Origin: Clostridium sp. OM02-18AC | GTDB taxonomy: Bacteria > Bacillota > Clostridia > Lachnospirales > Lachnospiraceae | Reading direction: 5' to 3' | Length of the DNA: 64,000 nucleotides | Assembly: GCF_003481825.1 (NCBI RefSeq) | Contig: NZ_QULW01000009.1 | Location: 76,901-140,900 of the forward strand | Part shown: positions 45,315 to 54,758 of the stretch, piece after piece | How the letters are laid out: each line of letters begins with the position of its first letter | How positions within the stretch are numbered: the stretch's first letter is position 1 | Program-made: the position numbers and the translations under genes | The notes under the pieces: model-generated | Database searches by the model: none | What the model saw: only the letters and a program-made list of their open reading frames with translations | What the model was told of the DNA's origin: nothing

Positions 45315-48300
45315 ATGGAAACTAGAGCAAGAAAACAGAAAAAAAGAAAGGGCGGATTTACACTGGCGGAATTTCTTGTGGTGATCGCGGTCACCATGAT
45401 TCTTGCCGGTGTTTCTTTTGTTGCGGTCATCCGTTATCAGGGCAGGCTCAGACGCCTGGAGATGGATCAGACAGCAAAAGAAATCTTTCTGGCTGTCCAG
45501 AATAATCTGAGTCTGGATGCGTCTTCGGGTGTATTTGAGCGTCTGCTTGCTCAGAATTCAGGTGCACAAACGGAAGAAAAACTGGGCATTTCCCTTACGG
45601 CAGAGGGCTCGGAAGGCATTTACTGTATTCTTTATCAGCCGGATGGTGCAGATCCATGCTCTGAGGTCCGAACACGTCTGCTTCCGTTCGGTTCCATCGA
45701 TGAGACCGTACGGATCAGCGGGAGTTACCTGGTTTTTTATGAGCCCGCGAAGGGAGCCGTGCGCGCGGTGTGGTATTCAGACCAATACGTCTTTGTGCGC
45801 GAAGATATCGAATCTACGGCACTTTCCGAGGCAGCTTTGGATGATACAAAACGGGAACATTATACCGGAATGAATGATGCGTTTGCCAGCCAGGGGCAGC
45901 CAGTCGGCTATTATGCAGGCGATGCTTCAAAAAGTCCGGAAATCATCAAACCATCCACGATTTTAAACCAGCCAAGGGTTGAAATTACCAATGACAGCAT
46001 CCTGTATGCCGATGTCATCGATCCAAACCTGGAAAACAGCATTTCCCATGAAAACACCTATCAGGCAAAGCTGTATATCGAAGGTGTTACCAGTAAGGCG
46101 AAAGGCTGGTTCGATCTCAAGGCAGGCGGACGGATTTCCCAGATCATTACATCCAATGCCTATCGTGTGATTCTGGATGATATTACCACGGCAAATCATC
46201 ATTTTGCGCAGTTGAATGATGTGGGAAGCGGAGTAACATTCCTGACAGAGAAACGCCTGATCCCGGGAGAGGATATCCGGTTATATGCACAGGTATCTGT
46301 TTTGGGACAGGCAGGTTCCATCGAAACCAGTACGGTAAGCCAGGAAAACAGCCTGTTTTCCGGAAAACGTACGGACAAAGTGCTTGTGTCGGATCTGCGT
46401 CATCTGGAAAATCTGGACTATAAGATCTCGAAATTCAATCCAGACTCCGACAACCAGAATCTGGGATTGAGCCCGCAGATCTTTGATGGGAAAAAGCAGT
46501 ATACGGCGCTCCAGCAGTCCGATATTTCCTGGTCTGGTTTCGTACAGAATGTCCAGCTGGTTACAGGCAGCCATAATCCATCCGTTTACATGCTGGACTC
46601 CACAAACTATACGGACCCAGACTGCTTTTCGCCGGTCAGTCCGCAGTTTGCCCTGGACTACCGGGGAAACAACTGCATGATAAGTGATCTTACCGTGAAA
46701 ACCTCCGGAGAGGAGTCTGGCGGACTGTTTGGAAATGTAACAAGAAACTTAAAGGTAAGTCAGTTAAGCTTAAACCAGATCGATGTTGCCTCATCGGCGA
46801 GTGCAGGCGCACTGATCGGATGCGGAAAAGCAGCAGATTTGACGATCCAGGTCGACAATGTGAAAATTTTTTATCCCAGCGTGCTGACATCCGGCACAAA
46901 GGGAGGCATGACTTCTTCCAAAGAAATTGATGCCGGATCCGTTATCGGAAACTTTGACGGAAAGGAGCTTACGGTTCAAGATACCATTGCGGCGAACCAA
47001 TTCTGGAAACAGCTCTCTGCACCGCAGGATATCCTTTCCAGACAGGATGAGACTGCATGCCGGATCCGTTCCGTATGGGGAATTGCCGGTGGTCTGGCTG
47101 GTGCAGTCCGGGGAAGTGTCCACTTCCAAAACAGCGCGTCTGCCGTTTATGTGGATGCAAGGGATTATGCAGGCGGTTTGATTGGAACTGTGCGGACGGT
47201 TTCTGGAAATCAGGCGGTTTCTATCGATAGCTGCTATGTGGGTGGTCATACATCCGGAAAGAACTTTTTATCTGACCCGGTACCGGGCGATGAACACGAT
47301 GCTTACGACCAGACACCGGGGCGCTTCAATATCGTATCCCGCAATAATACTGCCGGTGGACTGGCAGCCGTGCTTCCGGCTGTAAGCACAGTCAGTCATA
47401 CGTATGTATCAGCTTCGGTTTATGCGAAAGCACATGGAGATATTGTAAAAACAGAAATTCCGGAAAGCCAGGAAAATCCGGATGCCTCTGAAACTTTCGA
47501 AGCTGCAGGGACAACACCGCAGGCTCCGGAAGCAGCCGAGCAGCAAAAAAAGGCAGCATTCGTTGCTTTGTTCGGGGATACCGAACGCGGCAATGCAGGA
47601 CAGGGCGGCGCGGGCGATCTGCAGGGAGCAGCGGCCTCCGATCCCCGTTTCTCCTACTGCTATACCGCAGTCTGGATCAATGGAGCTAGGGCGTTGGTGT
47701 ATTCCGACGCCTGGAAAGACAAATTCGAAGAAGAAAATGCATTCCACAGCAAGGCGATGCCTTACGATCCGGAACTGAAAACCAAGTTGGAAACAGAGCC
47801 GGAAACGCGGTATCCGATGCCGACCGTGTATCATTTAAACGCATTGGACCGTGCAAATGAAACTGCGCAGAATCTTCCGGGATTTCTCAAGCTTCATGTG
47901 GGAGACTGGCAGGAGAGCGGGAAAGAGGAAGCGGCAGAAAACGGACTGACCATGCATAATGGGAATCAGCTCTGGGTGGATTATGTCATGGATATGCCAG
48001 GCGAAACGGAAACGAAATATCTGACTTTTTCTGTGAAAGGAGAAACCAGCAAAGTCACAAAATATTTTATTTTGAAGATAGAAGCAGACCTGGATCAGGC
48101 ACAATTTTATGGAGATACGAATGCAGCTTCAATCGTGGAACTAAAAGAAAAGGTAAATGATTCAGGAGTTCAATGGAAATGGAGCAGGATTCAGGCTTTT
48201 GAGAAGGAAGAAGCGAAACGGTTTAAACTATCAAAGATTGGCACTTCCCAGATTCAGGTACGTTTTTATCTGGACAGTAAGGCGTTTATGCGATGCGCAT

Positions 48301-49883
48301 TTAAGTATCTTCAGGATGGATTCCTGGGTGGAGAAGATGTGACCGTGAAAGCGGATGAGAGTGGAGAAATTCCACCGGATGACAAAAAGGGCATAACGAA
48401 AAACAGTTATTTTCAGTCTTTAACACAACTGGAAGATGGGACATACTGTGCAGCTGTTTCCAATGCCAGACATCTGATAAACTTAAGTTTTTGTGATACC
48501 AATCCATTTAAGATTACAAAAGTGGAACAGACGGATAATATTCTCTGGCAGCCGGATACGGATTCGGAACATGGCATCACAGCGGAAACAGAAGCATACT
48601 GCAAAGAACTTGCAGAGGTATATCCGGGAGTTCCGGTCCAGATTTTTGATTCTTATCAATCCGGAGCTGACAGCTATACAAAACCAGGAAGTTTTAAATG
48701 CATCGAAAATTCCGATATTACGTTATATGACGGGAAAAATCATACCATTGTAGGGCTGGAGATTACACCACAGAATAATTTCAGAAATGGATGGAAGAAT
48801 GCGGAAGCACTTTTTCTGGAAAATGCGCATTTGGAAGTCCGGAATTTGAATTTGAAAGATCCGAAAATCGAGGGAAAAGGAACTGCTGCAGCCATTATTG
48901 CATTTGCAAAGGGAAATTCTGACGCAAACAGTTATCTGCACTTAACAAACATCAATATTTATGGCGATTCCCTGCACGTCTATGCGAATAATGGAGATTA
49001 TGGATACGTGGGCGGTGCGGTGGCTTTTTCGGATGTTCGTGATCTGGCATTGGATCATGTGCGCATCTATGGAAAAGATGCACTGCTTGACCGGAATGGC
49101 GGTCAGAGTATAGGCGGACTGATCGGTTATGCACAGATGGGACAACATTTAAAAATCAGTCAGTCTGTATTCTCTGGATTTATAAATGGAAATGAATGTG
49201 AAAATGGAACGGGAGGTCTGATCGGATGGCTGAACGTTCCGGAAGGTCCAACACAGGAGCCGGCTGAAATTACGGAATGTTACGTAGCCGGCAGAAATCA
49301 GTCGTATGCGCAGAGCCAGGCAACGGATCTCCTGACAAACGGGGCAAGCATTTCCGGGCGGAGACCGGTTGGTGGTCTGATCGGTATGGCACAGGGACCC
49401 GTTAGGATTTCAAAAACATTCAGTACTGCCAGTCTGTACGATACACGTTTAGGCTGGAGAGGTGGTTTTGGCGGTCTGATCGGTATTTATTCTGGAAATG
49501 CGAAAATGGAAGTAAGTGACTGCTATTTTGCAGGAAAGCTGCTTGGCGCAGCAGAATACGGGGAGTGGGATCAGACAACGGGAATTCTGGTTGGAAGTCT
49601 TGGCGATAACAAGCAGGCAGACTGTATTGTATTTCGTCAATGCGGATATCATCTGTCAGGCGCAGGGGACAAAATCATTGGTTCGCCTGGCATCACATCG
49701 GACAGTCAGGTAAATGAAAGATATCTAAAACCAAATATGACGGATGAAGGTTATGATTCGTTGGTTACAGATGCATATGATGAAAAATTGAAAAATAATT
49801 CTTTCCCATATAAAATCTGGACGACGGAAGCAGGTGAAGATGGCGTGGAACGGAAAACTTACCGCGGTGACTGGATTCAGTAA
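45315..49883 (+). CDS. Giant prepilin with GLUG-type repeats, candidate pilus tip adhesin
   Basis: This 1,522-residue protein starts with a basic leader ending KGG and a canonical pilin helix FTLAEFLVVIAVTMILAGVS with Glu5, so PilD should process it. A pilin-like head is followed by an extended ectodomain with Gly-rich GLUG-like repeats: ESGGLFGNVTRNLKVSQL near residue 468, GGLAGAVRGSVHFQNSAS near 594, and IGGLIGYAQ, TGGLIGWLN, VGGLIGMAQ and FGGLIGIYSG near 1260-1390. GLUG repeats are typical of bacterial surface adhesins and proteases. It is last in the pilus locus, behind two hairpins. The middle (residues 850-1150) has no recognised domain. Confidence 0.85.
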   Translation: METRARKQKKRKGGFTLAEFLVVIAVTMILAGVSFVAVIRYQGRLRRLEMDQTAKEIFLAVQNNLSLDASSGVFERLLAQNSGAQTEEKLGISLTAEGSEGIYCILYQPDGADPCSEVRTRLLPFGSIDETVRISGSYLVFYEPAKGAVRAVWYSDQYVFVREDIESTALSEAALDDTKREHYTGMNDAFASQGQPVGYYAGDASKSPEIIKPSTILNQPRVEITNDSILYADVIDPNLENSISHENTYQAKLYIEGVTSKAKGWFDLKAGGRISQIITSNAYRVILDDITTANHHFAQLNDVGSGVTFLTEKRLIPGEDIRLYAQVSVLGQAGSIETSTVSQENSLFSGKRTDKVLVSDLRHLENLDYKISKFNPDSDNQNLGLSPQIFDGKKQYTALQQSDISWSGFVQNVQLVTGSHNPSVYMLDSTNYTDPDCFSPVSPQFALDYRGNNCMISDLTVKTSGEESGGLFGNVTRNLKVSQLSLNQIDVASSASAGALIGCGKAADLTIQVDNVKIFYPSVLTSGTKGGMTSSKEIDAGSVIGNFDGKELTVQDTIAANQFWKQLSAPQDILSRQDETACRIRSVWGIAGGLAGAVRGSVHFQNSASAVYVDARDYAGGLIGTVRTVSGNQAVSIDSCYVGGHTSGKNFLSDPVPGDEHDAYDQTPGRFNIVSRNNTAGGLAAVLPAVSTVSHTYVSASVYAKAHGDIVKTEIPESQENPDASETFEAAGTTPQAPEAAEQQKKAAFVALFGDTERGNAGQGGAGDLQGAAASDPRFSYCYTAVWINGARALVYSDAWKDKFEEENAFHSKAMPYDPELKTKLETEPETRYPMPTVYHLNALDRANETAQNLPGFLKLHVGDWQESGKEEAAENGLTMHNGNQLWVDYVMDMPGETETKYLTFSVKGETSKVTKYFILKIEADLDQAQFYGDTNAASIVELKEKVNDSGVQWKWSRIQAFEKEEAKRFKLSKIGTSQIQVRFYLDSKAFMRCAFKYLQDGFLGGEDVTVKADESGEIPPDDKKGITKNSYFQSLTQLEDGTYCAAVSNARHLINLSFCDTNPFKITKVEQTDNILWQPDTDSEHGITAETEAYCKELAEVYPGVPVQIFDSYQSGADSYTKPGSFKCIENSDITLYDGKNHTIVGLEITPQNNFRNGWKNAEALFLENAHLEVRNLNLKDPKIEGKGTAAAIIAFAKGNSDANSYLHLTNINIYGDSLHVYANNGDYGYVGGAVAFSDVRDLALDHVRIYGKDALLDRNGGQSIGGLIGYAQMGQHLKISQSVFSGFINGNECENGTGGLIGWLNVPEGPTQEPAEITECYVAGRNQSYAQSQATDLLTNGASISGRRPVGGLIGMAQGPVRISKTFSTASLYDTRLGWRGGFGGLIGIYSGNAKMEVSDCYFAGKLLGAAEYGEWDQTTGILVGSLGDNKQADCIVFRQCGYHLSGAGDKIIGSPGITSDSQVNERYLKPNMTDEGYDSLVTDAYDEKLKNNSFPYKIWTTEAGEDGVERKTYRGDWIQ

Positions 49884-49991
49884 TTTGCATTGATGTTCTT
49901 TCGTATTTTTATCATAATGAATTCCAACAAGCTCAGGTTTATCAATCAGCCATGGTGGAGGATGGATATTGTGGACATTTTTGAAGCAATA

Positions 49992-50096
49992 TGAAACGAA
50001 ATGATACATTTTTTGCTTTTGAAACAAAAACACCGATTTTTGAAACGTAGCGTTTTGAAACGGTTATGATTGTGAAAAACATGTTAAGATTGAAAC
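49992..50096 (+). promoter_or_regulatory. Cluster of TGAAAC activator sites upstream of the PdxA-like gene
   Basis: TGAAAC occurs at 49992, 50020, 50041, 50056 and 50091, in a 381-nt gap 90-200 nt upstream of a -24/-12 promoter, the usual position of enhancer sites for sigma-54 activators. Similar sites precede two other promoters in this region. Confidence 0.65.
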
Positions 50097-50185
50097 AAGG
50101 TTTTTTCATAAACATTGCCAGGAGAAAAGGAACGCGCGTATCAAATTATGTTAATAAATTTACAAAATAAAAATAGCTTTGAGAG

Positions 50186-50202
50186 TTGGCATGTACCTTG
50201 CT
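50186..50202 (+). promoter_or_regulatory. Sigma-54 promoter (PdxA-like gene)
   Basis: TTGGCAT at 50186 and TTGCT ending 50202 place GG at 50188 and GC at 50200, exactly 12 bases apart. The start would be about 55 nt before the ATG at 50265. Confidence 0.8.
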
Positions 50203-50264
50203 TATTAAATAATCAGAACATAAATGCAAAAAAGGGTGCATTTAAAGAGAAGGAGGGTATTATC

Positions 50265-51284
50265 ATGGCAATAAAACCAGTAATTGGTGTACTACTTGGG
50301 GATGCTGCGGGTGTAGGACCGGAACTTGTGGCAAAATGTGCAGCAGCAAATTTTTATGAGGAGTATTGCAAACCAATCGTAATCGGAGACCTGCGCGTAT
50401 TAGAGCGTGCACTGAAGGTGATTGGGGCAGAAGACAAGGTAAAGCTTCAGGTAATTTCTGATGTCGATGCGGCAGACTGGAGCAAGGGACTTCCGGTTCT
50501 CGACCAGAAAAACCTGGATCCGGCTGAGGTTCCGTTTGGAACAAAGACGGTAGTAAGCGGAAAAGCGTGCCTGGATATGTTAAAGCTTGGTGTAGAGCTG
50601 TGGCAGGCAGGCAAAATCGGCGGTTATGTATTCGGACCATTAAACAAAGCTGGCATGCATGATGCAGGTCTGACGTTAGAGAGTGAGCATCATTATCTGG
50701 CGCAGCTTCTGGGACACACAGATCCATTCGGTGAGATCAATGTAACCAATGGATTATATACGACCAGAACAACCAGCCATATTCCGATCGCACAGGTAAG
50801 CGCTGATTTAAGCGAGAATGATGGACTCCGCATCAAGAGAGCCATCCGTCTTTCTTATAAGACTCTGACTGGTGCAGGCATTGAGAATCCGAGAATCGGC
50901 GTTGCTGCTTTGAACCCGCATTGCGGTGAAAACGGTGACTGCGGACGTGAGGAGATCGATGTGATCACACCTGCAATCGAGTGGGCGAAGAAGGAAGGCA
51001 TCAACGCTTCCGGTCCATATCCGTCCGATATTGTATTCCACAAAGCTCTGGTAAAGAAAGAGTTCGACGGCGTTGTTACCATGTATCACGACCAGGGACA
51101 GATTGCACTGAAACTGATCGGATTCGAGGGAGGCATTACCGTTGCAGGTGGTTTCCCGATTCCGATCGTAACTTGCGGACATGGAACTGCTTATGATATT
51201 GCCGGAAAGGGTGTAGTAACCACCGCATCCTTTGAAAATGCTGTAAAACAGTGTGCTACCATGGCTGCTGTAGCAGCAAAATAA
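50265..51284 (+). CDS. PdxA-family 4-phospho-tetronate/4-hydroxythreonine-phosphate dehydrogenase
   Basis: This 339-residue enzyme is in the PdxA family of NAD-dependent metal enzymes. It has GVLLGDAAGVGPELVAK at the start, HHYLAQLLGHTDPFGEINV with a metal His, and YHDQGQIALKLIGFEGG. PdxA itself makes pyridoxal precursors; the PdxA2 branch oxidises and decarboxylates 4-phospho-D-threonate or erythronate to give dihydroxyacetone phosphate. The setting in a sugar-acid cluster favours the catabolic role, but no kinase partner lies in the window. The ATG at 50265 follows GAAGGAGGGTATTATC. Confidence 0.85.
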   Translation: MAIKPVIGVLLGDAAGVGPELVAKCAAANFYEEYCKPIVIGDLRVLERALKVIGAEDKVKLQVISDVDAADWSKGLPVLDQKNLDPAEVPFGTKTVVSGKACLDMLKLGVELWQAGKIGGYVFGPLNKAGMHDAGLTLESEHHYLAQLLGHTDPFGEINVTNGLYTTRTTSHIPIAQVSADLSENDGLRIKRAIRLSYKTLTGAGIENPRIGVAALNPHCGENGDCGREEIDVITPAIEWAKKEGINASGPYPSDIVFHKALVKKEFDGVVTMYHDQGQIALKLIGFEGGITVAGGFPIPIVTCGHGTAYDIAGKGVVTTASFENAVKQCATMAAVAAK

Positions 51285-51322
51285 TTGTTTTATTTCACTG
51301 CCAACTGGTTTGAATTTTGATT

Positions 51323-51366
51323 GCATACGGGAAAGGGACTCCGAAAGGGGTCCCTTTCCCGTATGC
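51323..51366 (+). terminator. 20-bp hairpin with GAAA loop after the PdxA-like gene
   Basis: Arms 51323-51342 and 51347-51366 pair with one T-G wobble around GAAA. No T-run follows (TCATTTTCGG), as for the hairpin at 23822. Confidence 0.7.
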
Positions 51367-51401
51367 TCATTTTCGGTTCATGAAAAATGAAATATAGAAA
51401 A

Positions 51402-51448
51402 TGAAACATGATGAAACAAAATTAAACATGAAACAAATAATAGAAACA
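51402..51448 (+). promoter_or_regulatory. Cluster of TGAAACA sites upstream of tctB
   Basis: TGAAACA occurs at 51402, 51412 and 51429, with AGAAACA at 51442. They lie about 140-185 nt upstream of the sigma-54 promoter at 51587 in a 374-nt gap. Confidence 0.65.
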
Positions 51449-51586
51449 TTTTTGCAGGAAATAAAACGATATTGGCAAAAAGTATGGTAATCAAACAAAA
51501 AAGCAGAGAGCTGATTGTGCGAAATAACTATGATATTATGGGGCCTGGATGAAAAAATGGGGGAAATCACTGAAAAAATATCAACA

Positions 51587-51602
51587 TGGCACGGGAATTG
51601 CT
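51587..51602 (+). promoter_or_regulatory. Sigma-54 promoter (tctBAC)
   Basis: TGGCACGGGAATTGCT matches the -24/-12 consensus almost perfectly, with GG at 51588 and GC at 51600. Confidence 0.9.
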
Positions 51603-51658
51603 TTATATAGAGTCATCAGGATGTTCTAAAAAGAACGCAACAAGGAGGAGGTAACAAA

Positions 51659-52105
51659 GTGAAAAGGTTTGGTTCAAAGCAGCTGATCCCAATCGCAATG
51701 GCACTGATGGGAGTGGTGTTTGCGGTCATCGGATTTACACAGCTGGGGTTCTGGGATAAAGAACCGAAGCCGGGATTTTTCCCAAGCATCATTGCCATTG
51801 TCATGGTGATTTCCAGTGTGGCGGCATTCTTTCAGACCCTGAAGGAGGAAGATAAGCCGCAGTACAACAAAAATGAACTTCTTGTCATTGCCGGTGGTGC
51901 CGGTGTGATCGCCGGAAGTTTTATTATTGGCATGATCCCGATGATCTTTCTGTACGTGCTCTTCTGGCTTCTGGTCATCGAGAAAGGAACACCGATCCTG
52001 CATATCGTGATTATCGAAGCAATCGTAGCGATCATTGTGCTGGGTGTTTTTGCCGGATGGCTTCAGGTACAGTTCCCGTGGGGGCTGTTCGAAAACTTTA
52101 TGTAG
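51659..52105 (+). CDS. tctB: Tripartite tricarboxylate transporter small membrane subunit TctB
   Basis: This 148-residue protein has four membrane helices (near residues 9-28, 45-62, 80-100 and 120-140) and LGFWDKEPKPGFFPSIIAIV, a TctB-like block. In TTT systems TctB partners TctA. It starts with GTG at 51659 after AAGGAGGAGGTAACAAA. It is followed 12 nt later by tctA. Confidence 0.9.
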   Translation: MKRFGSKQLIPIAMALMGVVFAVIGFTQLGFWDKEPKPGFFPSIIAIVMVISSVAAFFQTLKEEDKPQYNKNELLVIAGGAGVIAGSFIIGMIPMIFLYVLFWLLVIEKGTPILHIVIIEAIVAIIVLGVFAGWLQVQFPWGLFENFM

Positions 52106-52117
52106 GAGGAACGGAAC

Positions 52118-53641
52118 ATGGAAAACTTTTCAATGCTGCTTCAGGGATTCGGCACAGCGTTGACTCCGATGAACATTGGAGTATGTATGCTGGGTGCGGT
52201 CCTTGGACTGATCGTAGGCGCAATGCCTGGCATTGGTTCTCTGGCCGGTGTTGCACTGCTCTTGCCGCTGACTTATAAGTTCAATCCGGCAACTGCGATC
52301 ATCATGCTGGGCGCCCTGTACTATTCTAATATGTACGGCGGCAGCTTCAGTGCGATTCTGTTAAATATCCCGGGCGATTCCCCGGCGGTCTGCACAACTC
52401 TGGATGGTTACCCGATGGCGACCAAGAGAAAAAGACCGGGTCAGGCACTTCTGACCGCAAACATGGCATCCTGCATCGGCGGTACCATTGGTATGTTCAT
52501 TCTGACCTTCATGGGACCTGGCCTTGCAAACCTGGGCCTGAAATTTGGTCCTTCCGAGATGACTGCGATCCTGCTGATTGCAATGACTTCCATTAGCTGG
52601 CTGGTTGGTGAAAACCCGATCAAGGGTGTTGTCATTACCTGCTTCGGTATTTTACTTGCAAGCATGGGTATGGATACCTTATCCGGTGCTCCGCGTTATG
52701 AGTTCGGAAGCATGCATCTGCTGGGCGGTATTCCGTTTACCCCGTTCGTAATCGGCGCCGTAGGTTTTGCACAGGTGATCAAGCTGATCAATGACCGCGA
52801 CTCGGATAATGAGAAACGTGCAGGTTCGGCAAAACATGAAATGAAGCTTTCTATCCGCGGATCCATGCTGACCGGACATGACTTCAAGCGTCTGCTTCCG
52901 CCGGCACTCCGCTCCGGATTTATGGGAACTTTCATCGGTGTTCTTCCGGGAGCAGGTGCTACTACCGGTTCTTTCATGGGCTATGCGGTGCAGAAGAAAT
53001 TTAAGAGTGAGGAACCTCTTGGAACTGGTGCGATCGAAGGTATCGCGGCAGCAGAGGCAGCAAACAACGCAGCAGCAGCTGGTGCATTCGCACCGCTTCT
53101 TGCACTCGGTATTCCAGGATCCGGAACTGGCGCAGTACTGCTTGGCGGCCTGATGATGTGGGGATTATCTCCGGGCCCGCTGCTGTTTGAGAATGAGCCG
53201 GAATTCTGCTGGGGCCTGATTGCTTCCCTGTATCTGGCAAATATCTTTACCCTGCTGGTAGCAATCTGCATCATCCCATTCCTGATCCAGATTTTATCAG
53301 TTCCGGTAAAATATATGATCCCGATCATCACGGTAGTCTGCATCGTAGGTGCATACAGTACCAGCAACTCTATGTACGGTGTAATCATCATGTTCGTGTC
53401 CGGTATTGTGGGATACCTTCTGAATAAGAACAACTTCCCGTCTGCACCGATGCTTTTGTCCTTTGTACTGGCACCGCTTCTGGAAAACAACATGCGTAAG
53501 GCATTTATCCTTTCCGGCGGCAGCTTAAGCATTTTCTTTACCAGACCGATCACCTGTGTACTGATGATCATTTTCTTTGCAATCATTCTTGTTTCAGTTC
53601 TGCGTCCGATCCTTGCGAAAAAGAAAGGCGCAGCAGCGTAA
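52118..53641 (+). CDS. tctA: Tripartite tricarboxylate transporter large membrane subunit TctA
   Basis: This 507-residue permease has about 11-12 membrane helices. Near the start is GLIVGAMPGIGSLAGVALLL, and NMYGGSFSAILLNIPGDSPAVCT, with GVLPGAGATTGSFMGYAV and GIPGSGTGAVLLGGLMMWG later, are TctA signatures. These systems import citrate or other carboxylates with a cation. Substrate is set mainly by TctC. GGAGGAACGGAAC precedes the ATG. Confidence 0.94.
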   Translation: MENFSMLLQGFGTALTPMNIGVCMLGAVLGLIVGAMPGIGSLAGVALLLPLTYKFNPATAIIMLGALYYSNMYGGSFSAILLNIPGDSPAVCTTLDGYPMATKRKRPGQALLTANMASCIGGTIGMFILTFMGPGLANLGLKFGPSEMTAILLIAMTSISWLVGENPIKGVVITCFGILLASMGMDTLSGAPRYEFGSMHLLGGIPFTPFVIGAVGFAQVIKLINDRDSDNEKRAGSAKHEMKLSIRGSMLTGHDFKRLLPPALRSGFMGTFIGVLPGAGATTGSFMGYAVQKKFKSEEPLGTGAIEGIAAAEAANNAAAAGAFAPLLALGIPGSGTGAVLLGGLMMWGLSPGPLLFENEPEFCWGLIASLYLANIFTLLVAICIIPFLIQILSVPVKYMIPIITVVCIVGAYSTSNSMYGVIIMFVSGIVGYLLNKNNFPSAPMLLSFVLAPLLENNMRKAFILSGGSLSIFFTRPITCVLMIIFFAIILVSVLRPILAKKKGAAA

Positions 53642-53686
53642 AACAAACGTATTAACCAGAAATAAAGAAATGGAGGGTTTACATTT

Positions 53687-54679
53687 ATGAAAAAGAGACT
53701 TTTAGCAGGTATTTTAGCAGGCGTTATGGCAGCATCCGTACTGACTACCGGATGTGGTGGCAGCAAAGACATCAAAGACGGAAAATTTACTCCTTCTAAG
53801 ACTATCCAGTGGATGTGTACATCCAGTGCAGGCGGCGGTTCTGATATCTTTACCCGTAAGATCGGCGATATCATGACATCTGCAAACCTGGTAAACGGAC
53901 AGACTATCGTAGTAACCAATAAGACCGATGGTTCCGGTGAGGTTGGCCGAAATGAAGTTGCAGGTCTGACAAAGAATGCGGATTACCAGCTCTTAACCTT
54001 TAACAGCGGCGACTTAATGCCAATGGTTACCAACACCAAGAACCGTTCCTCTAATTTCCGTATCCTTGCAGTCATGGCAGTGGACAAGCAGCTGTTATTC
54101 AAAGGAAAAGATGCGCAGTATGACACCTTTGCTGATGTAATTGATGCAGTAAAATCCGGAACTAAAGTTGTAATCGGTGGTTCCAAGGGTGATGATATCG
54201 CAACCTACCAGGCTCTGATCGCAGAACTGGGGGTAAGTGAAGACCAGCTGGCTTACATTACCTACGACTCCACCGGCGATGCGATTACCGCAGCTCTGGG
54301 CGGACACGTGGAGTTTGTTATTGCAAAACCGGCAGCAGCTTCTGAGTATGTAGAGGCTGGCTCCCTGGTTCCGATCCTTGCACTGGCAAATGAGCGTTAC
54401 ACCGGCAACCTGGCAGATGCACCTACCTTAAGCGAAGTTGGCGATTACAACAACGTAGAAGTTCCGGTATGGCGTGGTGTAGCAGCTCCGGCAGCAATGA
54501 GCGACGAGGCAGCAGCTTACTGGAGTGAGACCTTAAAGGCAGTTTCCGAGACCGACGCATGGAAGACCGAGTACATTGAGGCAAATAAGCTGATCGCGGA
54601 GTACATGGATACTGCAACTGCAACGGATTACGTTACCAACTACGAAGCGGATTATATGGCTGAGAATGGAATCCAGTAA
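53687..54679 (+). CDS. tctC: Tripartite tricarboxylate transporter substrate-binding lipoprotein TctC
   Basis: This 330-residue lipoprotein has a signal peptide MKKRLLAGILAGVMAASV with lipobox LTTGC. The mature domain (Bug/TctC fold) includes KTIQWMCTSSAGGGSDIFTR, VVTNKTDGSGEVGRNEVAGL and GLVEFVI-like loops for the carboxylate ligand. It supplies TctAB from the cell surface. The ligand cannot be read from sequence; the neighbourhood suggests a hydroxy or sugar acid. GGAGGGTTTACATTT precedes the ATG. Confidence 0.93.
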   Translation: MKKRLLAGILAGVMAASVLTTGCGGSKDIKDGKFTPSKTIQWMCTSSAGGGSDIFTRKIGDIMTSANLVNGQTIVVTNKTDGSGEVGRNEVAGLTKNADYQLLTFNSGDLMPMVTNTKNRSSNFRILAVMAVDKQLLFKGKDAQYDTFADVIDAVKSGTKVVIGGSKGDDIATYQALIAELGVSEDQLAYITYDSTGDAITAALGGHVEFVIAKPAAASEYVEAGSLVPILALANERYTGNLADAPTLSEVGDYNNVEVPVWRGVAAPAAMSDEAAAYWSETLKAVSETDAWKTEYIEANKLIAEYMDTATATDYVTNYEADYMAENGIQ

Positions 54680-54710
54680 ATTTCATCGTATAAAACGGAC
54701 ATAAAAGTCA

Positions 54711-54753
54711 GGGCGTGAGAAAAAGAAATGTTCCTTTTTCTCATGCCCTTTTT
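54711..54753. terminator. Bidirectional terminator between tctC and the activator gene
   Basis: GGGCGTGAGAAAAAG (54711-54725) pairs with CTTTTTCTCATGCCC (54734-54748) around an 8-nt loop, followed by TTTTT. It separates the convergent genes. Confidence 0.9.
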
Positions 54754-54758
54754 GCGTG

